A stretch of 64,000 bases of DNA from JBBKWX01 sp037969175 (lineage in GTDB: Bacteria > Bacteroidota > Bacteroidia > AKYH767-A > JBBKVM01), in assembly GCA_037969175.1 (NCBI GenBank), contig JBBKWX010000055.1, positions 75,531 to 139,530 of the forward strand, read 5' to 3'. Below the pieces are notes generated by a model. The model did no database searches, was not told the DNA's origin, and saw only the letters and a program-made list of their open reading frames with translations. Below are positions 1 through 7,900 of the stretch, one piece after another; the stretch's first letter is position 1, and each line of letters opens with the position of its first letter. The position numbers were made by a program, and so were the translations under genes.

Positions 1-528
1 TGCCGGGTAGGGTCCTAATGAATTACTTACCCACCAGGAATTAAGTGTTGACATAGCCGGACTGTTATGCTTCCTGTAATATTCGAAGATTGTGGGATAT
101 GCAGGATGATCTCTAAGGTTCAGATCTGCACTTGTATATTGTCCGGTAACTGCAGTGGTATGGCCGTTGAAATGACCGGTTGGTCCGGCAGCATATCTGA
201 ATTCTTTAAACAGTGTACCGTAATTTTGTAAAGGCAACGGGAGTGGGGAAGGAGGTAATGCACTCATGGATCCGATAATATCGGGTGAGATCGCTTCTGT
301 ACCATTGAACATAGCACGCATTAAATTTCCTTCTGCCTTTTGCACGGACTCAAAATTCCGAACCCCGCCGGCAAAAAGACAAAATACCACATGATTAGCT
401 TTTCGCGCTCCGGTGGCTGCAAACAATCTTCCACTTGGCAAAATATAGGGCAGAGTCATCATGCCTGCCGTTGCCAGGCTAGCCTTACGTAGAAATTCTC
501 TTCTTGCAATTGTTTTAGTGGTCGACAT
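1..528 (-). CDS. Tat-exported protein, DUF1501/alkaline-phosphatase-superfamily-like (3' end outside window)
   Basis: An open frame of 176 codons starts at 528 and runs off the left edge without a stop. The N-terminus carries a twin-arginine type signal (RREFLRKASLATAGMMTL), so the product is probably exported folded. It is followed by a segment of the type KANHVVFCLFAGGVRN, which resembles the start of DUF1501 and other alkaline-phosphatase-superfamily exported proteins, and by a GHFNGHTTAVTGQYT stretch resembling metal-site regions of that superfamily. The start codon overlaps the stop of the upstream lipoprotein gene (ATGA), so it is the third gene of a translationally coupled operon. The family call rests on partial sequence and is tentative; export by Tat is the firmer statement. 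Confidence 0.6.
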   Translation of the reverse strand, partial: MSTTKTIARREFLRKASLATAGMMTLPYILPSGRLFAATGARKANHVVFCLFAGGVRNFESVQKAEGNLMRAMFNGTEAISPDIIGSMSALPPSPLPLPLQNYGTLFKEFRYAAGPTGHFNGHTTAVTGQYTSADLNLRDHPAYPTIFEYYRKHNSPAMSTLNSWWVSNSLGPYPA

Positions 529-1019
529 CAGTAGTATCTATATTCATTACTGGTCATCATAGCATAATAGACCATAGCAGGATTTATCCCTGCATTTTTT
601 TCTATCAGATCTTTTATATACCAGGCTTCAAATGCCTGCGCTTCTCTGTTAAAAAATTTGAGATAAGATTTAAGAATGAATGCATTAATATCAGATCTCA
701 TTTGAGCATCTGTAGGCAATTGCACTCCGGGTTTATTCAGGAAGTTCCGGATGATCATATCTTCAATTAATTTCCTGTCACCAAAACTTTGATATGCAAG
801 ATCAAGTTTGATCAATTCTGCTGAGGAGATTCCGGTGCCAAAAAGATCTGAATATGCGATCGAGATAAATTCTATTGTAGATTTTACGTTGTCTTTCCCG
901 GATCCGGATTGACTTACTGTAACCGGGTTTAGCTCATAGATGTAGTCTTGTTCTTTTTTACAAGAACTGAAAAATATCAATAAGCTTATGATGAATATAT
1001 ATGAACTTTTTAATATCAT
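528..1019 (-). CDS. Predicted lipoprotein of unknown function (163 aa)
   Basis: The protein starts with a hydrophobic signal and a lipobox-like FFSSC followed by KK, so it is probably a lipoprotein. The rest is helical with no enzyme motif I recognise. Its C-terminal half (about 110-163) contains a FNREAQAFEAWYIKDLIE stretch and ends in TSNEYRYY. That ending resembles the C-terminus of the neighbouring 292-aa lipoprotein (ISNEYAGL) and the [L/F]xREP-type repeats of DUF4214/DUF1549-like proteins. It overlaps its neighbours by ATGA on both sides (1016-1019 and 526-530), so the three genes are probably one transcript. No function can be assigned. Confidence 0.7.
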   Translation of the reverse strand: MILKSSYIFIISLLIFFSSCKKEQDYIYELNPVTVSQSGSGKDNVKSTIEFISIAYSDLFGTGISSAELIKLDLAYQSFGDRKLIEDMIIRNFLNKPGVQLPTDAQMRSDINAFILKSYLKFFNREAQAFEAWYIKDLIEKNAGINPAMVYYAMMTSNEYRYY

Positions 1020-1894
1020 AGTCCTGCGTATTCATTACTGATCAAAATGGTTTTTTGCATTTGTGAGTAACTACCACTTTGCTTATACTTTGAAGTGAGA
1101 TCACTCATCTCAACGGATGTAGGTTCGCGAAATAAAAACCGTTTATAGGATAGGCGAACCTGACCTTCGTAATAATCGTCGGAGTTAAAAAACAGATTAA
1201 TCAGATCAATTTTACTTTTTCCAAATTGTAAAAATACGATGGCATTTTTTCCATCCACCATATCGATTGCGGATAGTAATTCTGATTGTGTTGGATATCT
1301 CAACAAGAAATGTTGCCATAATGAAACAACAAAATTCAGACTCCCCATGTTGAGTTGATCATAGAAATTATTGTTAACACAACGCAAAAACATTTCTTTA
1401 ATATTGATAGTTCCGTTTTGCAATTTGAAAGGTATTTCACGCATAAGCTCTAATCGATCTATTTCATCCTGAATTAGGTCGTAGAATAGGATATAAGCAG
1501 GATCTTGTAATAAAATGGAATAAAGAAAGATCTGCTGAGCGATCAGATTCGTATCCATACTATTTAGCAAGTCAGCACGGGCCAAGGTATATAAATTGTC
1601 TTTGTATGCAGGTTTCGAAATTATTCCTTCGATAAATGTTGCTCGGGTAGAACTGGAGAAGTTTGTATTTTTAAGATCGATCCTTGCCGTATTGAATTCG
1701 ATGCTATCCGGTTCTCTTGCCAGCAGACTTATATAACTCCGGATGATATATGTCTCAATTGTAGCATTTGAGATGGTAGGGTCAGCAGGTGCATCATTCC
1801 CCGGAACTGCAATAATATCATCTTTGCGGCAAGCACTAAATGCCGTCAACATCATAGCAAGTATAAATATATTTTGTGCTCTGAAAAACTGCAT
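1016..1894 (-). CDS. Predicted lipoprotein with two REP-type helical motifs (292 aa)
   Basis: First gene of the left-edge operon. It has a signal peptide ending in a lipobox-like FSAC, followed by RKDD. Two segments look like copies of one helical motif: YIIRSYISLLAREPDSIEF near residue 50 and LSYKRFLFREPTSVEMSD near residue 250, the second ending in ISNEYAGL. The LxREP pattern recalls DUF4214 (LLGREPD) and DUF1549-like modules, which I offer only as a resemblance. It is not SusD-like: no SusC partner is present. A TAnnTTTG box lies only a few bases upstream of the start. Function unknown; probably works with the Tat-exported protein encoded downstream. Confidence 0.7.
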   Translation of the reverse strand: MQFFRAQNIFILAMMLTAFSACRKDDIIAVPGNDAPADPTISNATIETYIIRSYISLLAREPDSIEFNTARIDLKNTNFSSSTRATFIEGIISKPAYKDNLYTLARADLLNSMDTNLIAQQIFLYSILLQDPAYILFYDLIQDEIDRLELMREIPFKLQNGTINIKEMFLRCVNNNFYDQLNMGSLNFVVSLWQHFLLRYPTQSELLSAIDMVDGKNAIVFLQFGKSKIDLINLFFNSDDYYEGQVRLSYKRFLFREPTSVEMSDLTSKYKQSGSYSQMQKTILISNEYAGL

Positions 1895-1898
1895 ATAT

Positions 1899-1906
1899 CA
1901 AATATA
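1899..1906 (-). promoter_or_regulatory. Possible Bacteroidota -7 box for the lipoprotein operon
   Basis: On the minus strand the sequence reads TATATTTG, matching TAnnTTTG, with a TTG 21 bases further upstream. It ends only 4 bases before the start at 1894, so transcription would begin almost at the start codon. The call is weak for a single AT-rich match. Confidence 0.25.
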
Positions 1907-2171
1907 CAAATTGAATGGTATTTATAACAATTGAATCCATGAAAAATTGTTTTGCGCCATTGATAGCAGAGAAAAGCCCACAGCCCACAAATTTTTTAGG
2001 CGAGGATTTACAGCGTATATCCTGACCCTGTCGAGCTTTACGAAGGCAGTGAGGCGCCCAAAATATTTTTATTCACCAATATATATGAATTACTAACTTT
2101 ATGCGCTTGAATTAATTATTGACATCCGTTTAAGCCGGATACTATTTACCTGTGTTTGATATAGAAAATTA

Positions 2172-3134
2172 ATGATGAAAGAATTTGTAAAGAGTTTATT
2201 TGTTGAGGAAGTTGAGATAAAAGACAACCTCGTAATAATGCATTCTCAAGCAGCTGATATGAATCAGAAATTGACAAATGATGCATTCTCTGAGAAGTGG
2301 CTTGCTGCGGCAGATAAGGGTGTAATGACAGGAGAAGGATTGGAATTTCAGAAGAATTGGTATTTGGATCTGTATGGATTTGAATCTTTTGATATTTTGA
2401 AAGATTTCTTGACCACAAAAAAAGTGATCCTTGATGCCGGTTGTGGATTGGGGTATAAGGCAGCAATGTTCGCAGAGTTTGCTCCCAACTCAATTGTGAT
2501 TGGGATGGATTTTTCAGATGCAGTTATAGTTGCAAGAGAAACGTATAAACATCTTCCCAATTTATTTTTTGTAAAAGGAGATATTGCGAATACAAAATTG
2601 AAAAGCAATTCCATTGATTATGTCTCCTGTGATCAGGTACTTCATCATACAACAGATCCGTTGAAAACCTTTGCCCATCTATGTGATATTACGAAAAAGG
2701 GTGGTGAATTTGCAACATATGTGTATGCAAAGAAAGCATTGCCACGTGAATTGTTAGATGAATATTTCAGAGATAATGTGAAGAATCATTCGAATGAAGA
2801 GATATGGGCATTGTCTGAACAACTAACGGAATTGGGGAAAACACTTTCAGAGTTGAATATTAAATTCAATTGTCCGGATATTCCATTATTGGGTATCAAG
2901 GGAGGGGAGCAAGATCTTCAGCGATTTATTTATTGGAATTTTATCAAATGTTTCTGGAATGAAAAAGTAGGATATGAATATTCATTATCCACCAATTTCG
3001 ATTGGTATATTCCAACAAATGCATATCGATATTCTGAACAGGATTTTAGAGATATGATAAGTAGTAATTCATTGGAGATATCTTATTTTCATTCTGAAGA
3101 AGCTTGTTATTCCGGGCGTTTTAAGAAACCTTGA
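2172..3134 (+). CDS. Class I SAM-dependent methyltransferase (Methyltransf_11-like), 320 aa
   Basis: SAM-binding motif I is clear (VILDAGCGLGYKAAMFAEF, about residues 88-107), followed by an acidic residue region (VIGMDFSDA) and a motif IV-like DYVSCDQVLHHT. The N-terminal 80 residues and the C-terminal 150 residues are extra to the catalytic fold and probably bind the substrate, which is not recognisable. Two adjacent Met codons (2172, 2175) are possible starts. The gene stands alone between a divergent lipoprotein operon and a convergent peptidase, and shares the hairpin after it with that peptidase. The arrangement and length give no pathway. It does not look like the arsenite methyltransferase ArsM. 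Confidence 0.75.
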   Translation: MMKEFVKSLFVEEVEIKDNLVIMHSQAADMNQKLTNDAFSEKWLAAADKGVMTGEGLEFQKNWYLDLYGFESFDILKDFLTTKKVILDAGCGLGYKAAMFAEFAPNSIVIGMDFSDAVIVARETYKHLPNLFFVKGDIANTKLKSNSIDYVSCDQVLHHTTDPLKTFAHLCDITKKGGEFATYVYAKKALPRELLDEYFRDNVKNHSNEEIWALSEQLTELGKTLSELNIKFNCPDIPLLGIKGGEQDLQRFIYWNFIKCFWNEKVGYEYSLSTNFDWYIPTNAYRYSEQDFRDMISSNSLEISYFHSEEACYSGRFKKP

Positions 3135-3163
3135 TCTAAATATTAATATGTATTTCAAAAAAA

Positions 3164-3187
3164 ATCCCTGTTCATATGAACAGGGAT
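3164..3187. terminator. Bidirectional rho-independent terminator
   Basis: A perfect 24-base palindrome (ATCCCTGTTCAT and its complement) is flanked by an A-run on the left and a T-run on the right. It can therefore terminate both the methyltransferase (plus) and the dipeptidase (minus), which converge on it. Confidence 0.85.
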
Positions 3188-3208
3188 TTTTTGATCTTAC
3201 AAGAATTA

Positions 3209-4579
3209 TTATTTGCTCATTTCAGCATAATTCAAAAAGAAATGAGGAATAGTTTCTATACCTTTTAGATAATTAAAAATTCCATAATGTTCATTGGGAG
3301 AATGGATGTCATCTGAATCCAATCCGAATCCCATCAACACAGAATCGAGTCCCAGCTCCGTTTTGAACAATGCAACAATGGGAATACTACCACCACCTCT
3401 CACAGGAATAGGCTTTTTACCAAAGGTAGTTTCCATGGCTTTTGCTGCCGCCTGATATGCAACAGAATTGGTTGGAGTTACAACCGGCTCACCACCATGA
3501 TGCGGACGTACCGATACCTTTACACCTTTGGGAGCTATGGATTCAAAATGTTTTATAAATAACTCAGTAATTTTTTCGCTGTTTTGATTTGGAACAAGAC
3601 GCATACTTACTTTCGCAAATGCTTTTGAAGGCAACACAGTCTTAGCTCCTTCACCAATATATCCACCCCAGATCCCATTCATCTCTAAAGTAGGACGGAT
3701 AGAGGTTTGTTCGTTTACGCTATATCCCGCCTCACCAATGGTTTCTTCAATTGATAGATCTTTCATGTATTTGTCTTTGCTAAATGGAGCCTTTGCCATT
3801 TCAGCACGTTCAGCATCCGAGACAATTTCAACATCATCATAAAAACCCGGAATAGTTATGTGATTATTCTCGTCTTTCATGGAAGCGATCATCTGGCAAA
3901 GTATATTAATTGGATTGCCAACAGCTCCTCCATAAACTCCGGAATGAAGATCTTTATTGGGACCTGTAACTTCAACTTCCACATAACTTAATCCGCGCAA
4001 CCCAACAGTGATTGAAGGAACATCATTTGCGATCATCGAAGTATCAGAAATCAAAATAACATCAGCCTTCAGCTTGGCTTTATTTTCTTTTACAAATTTT
4101 CCCAGATTATCAGATCCCACTTCTTCTTCACCTTCGATCATGAATTTGATGTTGCAAGGCAAAATGGATTCTTTTTGCATGATCTCAAAAGCTTTTACAT
4201 GCATATAAACTTGCCCTTTGTCATCACAAGCACCACGTGCGAAAATTTTATTGTCAATAATGACCGGTTCGAATGGCGGACTATTCCACAGGTTCAACGG
4301 ATCAGGAGGCTGTACGTCGTAGTGACCATACACCAGGACTGTAGGCAATGACGCATCTATGATCTTCTCACCATAAACTATTGGATGGCCTGCCGTTTCA
4401 CAAACTTCTACCTTGTCAGCTCCTGCGGTTTTAAGACTATTGCTCACAAACTCGGCAGCCCTTCTTACATCGTCTTTGTATTTACTGTCAGCACTTACAG
4501 ATGGAATTTTCAATAATTCCAATAATTCATTGACATAACGATCTTTATTATTTTCAATCTGTTTTTTTATATTTTCCAT
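3209..4579 (-). CDS. M20/M25/M40 family metallo-dipeptidase, 456 aa
   Basis: A cytosolic di-zinc peptidase of the nonspecific dipeptidase type that hydrolyses dipeptides or acyl-amino acids. Metal-site motifs are in the expected order: VYGHYDVQPPDPLNLW near residue 85-100 (His and Asp), FARGACDDKGQVYMH (bridging Asp), EGEEEVGS (catalytic Glu pair) and a late H near the C-terminus (DDIHSPNEHYG). The insert lid/dimerisation domain lies between about 200 and 360, and the total length is normal for the family. There is no signal peptide. It is transcribed alone and ends at the shared hairpin. The exact substrate cannot be read from the sequence. Confidence 0.9.
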   Translation of the reverse strand: MENIKKQIENNKDRYVNELLELLKIPSVSADSKYKDDVRRAAEFVSNSLKTAGADKVEVCETAGHPIVYGEKIIDASLPTVLVYGHYDVQPPDPLNLWNSPPFEPVIIDNKIFARGACDDKGQVYMHVKAFEIMQKESILPCNIKFMIEGEEEVGSDNLGKFVKENKAKLKADVILISDTSMIANDVPSITVGLRGLSYVEVEVTGPNKDLHSGVYGGAVGNPINILCQMIASMKDENNHITIPGFYDDVEIVSDAERAEMAKAPFSKDKYMKDLSIEETIGEAGYSVNEQTSIRPTLEMNGIWGGYIGEGAKTVLPSKAFAKVSMRLVPNQNSEKITELFIKHFESIAPKGVKVSVRPHHGGEPVVTPTNSVAYQAAAKAMETTFGKKPIPVRGGGSIPIVALFKTELGLDSVLMGFGLDSDDIHSPNEHYGIFNYLKGIETIPHFFLNYAEMSK

Positions 4580-4924
4580 GTGTTTTTTCTAGGATCGTAA
4601 AGATAAGATTTTAAGATGTGAAGCTGTAATTATTGATTCGATAAAACAAGAATCTTCGTTTCAATATTGTGTGTCAACTCAATTAGCAAATATAAAAGCG
4701 AATTTCTACTCCTCTGTTATTTAATAATTTAAATATTATTTTTTGTGTGCAAACTTAAAAGAACAACATATATCCATGCTTTCGGACTGCTGAGATCGTT
4801 AGTTCTTGCTTGTCCATTTTCTTGTAAAACGAGTAAAAAATCGTAAGTTTGTTTTGCTCGGTCCCCTATTGCCGAACCCTTTACCACCATGAACCTATCC
4901 AGAAACGAACGCACGTTCATTTCC
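4580..4924. other. Intergenic region between divergent dipeptidase and PKD-protein genes
   Basis: About 345 bases, AT-rich in its left half. Its only recognisable element is a Bacteroidota-type promoter at 4822-4851 facing the PKD protein. I see no RNA gene, repeat or terminator. An in-frame ATG at 4889 would start the PKD protein 12 residues earlier. Confidence 0.5.
4822..4851 (+). promoter_or_regulatory. Bacteroidota-type promoter (TTG-N19-TAAGTTTG)
   Basis: A TTG at 4822-4824 is followed after exactly 19 bases by TAAGTTTG (4844-4851), matching the TTTG/TAnnTTTG consensus of the primary sigma factor of Bacteroidota. A transcript starting near 4857 would have a leader of about 68 bases before the preferred start at 4925. 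Confidence 0.6.
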
Positions 4925-7900
4925 ATGAAGGCTTTTACCCTGATTGGGTTGATGCTTTTGTGCATTCCTGTTTTTTCACAAGTACCCGCAAATAATTTGT
5001 GTTCAAATTCACAGGTGATCACTATCAGTCCCAGTGGAACAACATGTGTTTCAGGCACAAATTTAAATGCAACATCTGACGGTTTTTTTAATGCATGTAA
5101 TGCACCTACCGGGGGTAATGAAGTATGGTATACATTTATAGCTACCGGAACAAATAATACAATTACTGTTAATCCTGCTGCCGGAGCCGGAGCTGCACAG
5201 TCATTAGTACTAACGATTAATTCAGGAAATTGCAGTACTCCGGCTTCACTGATATGCGATGCTGCTCCCGGTCCCGGAGGAAGTGCATCCGCTTCATGGG
5301 TATTTACTCAAGGAGTACAAGTGTGGTTCGAAGTAACAACGCTGGGTGCAGCGGGTAATTTTGATGTGTGCGTTACCTCAGTTACACCACCACCTAACCC
5401 GGGCGGTACTTGCCCTACAGCTACAACTCTTTGTGACAAGAGTGATTTTACAGTGACCACCTTACCTGTAGGAACTTCTGGTTATATGACCGGTTGTTTT
5501 TCTAACTCACCACAGAATGACTCCTGGTTTCAATTTACGGTTGGAGTAACAGGTACTATCGAATGGACAGCCACTCCAAATGGACTAACAGAGTACGATT
5601 GGGCTTTATATGATATCTCAGCAGGATGTCCGGGTACTCAGATAGCATGCAATTATTTTTACTCAAACTCATTGGGAGCTCCGTTTGGAATGTCTGCTGC
5701 ATCTGTGGGTTGTATCTTGGATGATTTCTGCCCTTCATTGATAGTGACAGCCGGAAATACATATGTTTTACAGATCGATAATTTTGATGCGAATGGTGTT
5801 GGATTCGATTTCGTTTGGGGGGGTACATTCAAGATCGCTCCTACTTCAAGTTTTTCGGTCAACACTCCTACAGGTTGTGGAGTTGTAAATACAGGATTTA
5901 CAAATACCAGTGTGGGTGCAAGTTCCCAAACCTGGAATTTAGGAAATGGAAACACTTCAGCTGCAGTTAGTCCGGCTGTACAAAATTATCCTTCACCTGG
6001 GAATTATTTAGTGGCACTCACAGTTTCTTCTGCAACGGGTTGCACGCAAACCAGTACCAATGTTGTTACAGTAAAATCAATTCCTACATCTACATTCACA
6101 AATACACTATCGGTATGTGTAGGAGCGGCAGCGACCATAACTTATACAGGCACGGCATTGGCTGCTGCGACGTATACCTGGGCTTTTGCAGGGGGAACAA
6201 TAATATCCGGTTCGGGACAAGGACCCTACCAAGTAAGCTGGGCTACACCTGGTGTAAAGAACGTTTCGCTGCTAGTAACTGAAAACGGATGTGTTTCAGC
6301 TATAACAAATAACAATGTTACCGTAAATGCGATTCCAACTTCTACATTTACTGCAAACGCAACAGCATGTGTTGGGCAAAACTATAATGTAAGCTATACT
6401 GGTACAGCATCTGCCGCAGCAACTTATGCATGGAATTTTGGCGGTGCTGCTATCGTCTCCGGAAGCGGACAGGGGCCTTATGTATTGACTTGGCCTGCTG
6501 CCGGACCGCGTTCCATCACCTTGACAGTTACCGAAAATGCTTGCGTATCTGTACAAACTCAGGTAAATCTGACGGTAAATTCTGTACCCACATCTACATT
6601 TACTGCTACTCCGGCCTTATGTGTAGGTTCAAGCGCAACAGTAACATACACAGGTTCAGGAAGCGCTCTTGCTACATATAATTGGAATTTTAGTGGAGGA
6701 ACGATCTCTTTGGGTTCAGGTCAAGGGCCTTATCAAATAAATTGGGCAAGTCCGGGCATCAAAAATTTAGGACTGACCGTTACGGAAAATGGATGTACTT
6801 CAGCTTCAACAGCCGTAAATGTGACAGTTCACCCCATCCCGACAAGTACATTCACTATTACACCTTCTGCCTGTGTTAATCAGGCTGTCGCTATTACGTA
6901 TACAGGATCAGCAACTGCCGGAGCTGCTTTTACCTGGAACTTTGGAGGAGCCACTGTTATCAGTGGAACCGGACAAGGTCCCTATTCAATTAGCTGGCCT
7001 GTGTCCGGTACACCCAATGTTAGTTTGAGTGTGACCGAAAATGCCTGCGTTTCTCCGATAACTATTTTGCCTATCACCATTAACCCGATTCCAACAAGTA
7101 CATTCACGATACCGGCCCAAAGTTGTGCAGGTGATACTGTTTCTTTGGTATACACCGGTACCGGTGGTGCTGGAGCAACATACAATTGGAGTTATGTTCC
7201 GGCAAGTTTTGTTAGTGGAGCAGGGCAAGGCCCAATTCAAATAAGTTATGCCGGTGCAGGTGCATTTTTACCTACTCTGACAGTGATCCAGAATGCATGT
7301 ACTTCAGCAGTTTCAAATCAACCTATAACAGTTTATCCAATTCCTTCATCGGCCTTTACGATCAATGCAGTCGCTTGCGAAGGTGATACACTTACCGTTA
7401 CATACACAGGCTCTTCGCTACCCGGAGCAACCTATAACTGGAACTTTGGTTCGGCCACAGTAATTAGTGGAGCAGGGCAAGGCCCCTATTTGGTAAAATG
7501 GTTTGGCGCAGGTAACTACTCAGTCAGTTTGCAAGTCACGGAAAATAGTTGCTTATCACCGATAACCAGTTCTCCTATACTTGTAAAACCTGTACCCATT
7601 GCTTCTTTTTCTATGCCTATTGTAGCATGTCAGGGAGATACAATTACTATCACATACACAGGGAATGCGACTGCTCTGGCAACATATAACTGGACTCTTG
7701 GTTCAGCGGTACTGGTTTCAGGAACAGGACAAGGGCCTATAAGGGTCAGTTGGAATTCAAGCGGGGTTCAAAATATCAGTCTGCAAGTCACTGAGAATGG
7801 TTGTTCCTCAATCAATCAATTACAAAGTATCACGGTCAATCCTATTCCCGGTAATAGTTTCAGCTTGTCTCCGCTGTCTCTTTGTGATCTCAATCCTACT

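Noticed and set aside
1016..1894. Left-edge lipoproteins as SusD-type sugar-binding proteins
   Set aside because: No SusC-type TonB receptor is beside them, and their REP-type helical motifs differ from SusD.
2172..3134. The methyltransferase as the missing arsenite methyltransferase ArsM
   Set aside because: It lacks the cysteine-rich and arsenic-binding pattern of ArsM, and it is 55 kb from arsS. It is left as a generic class I methyltransferase.
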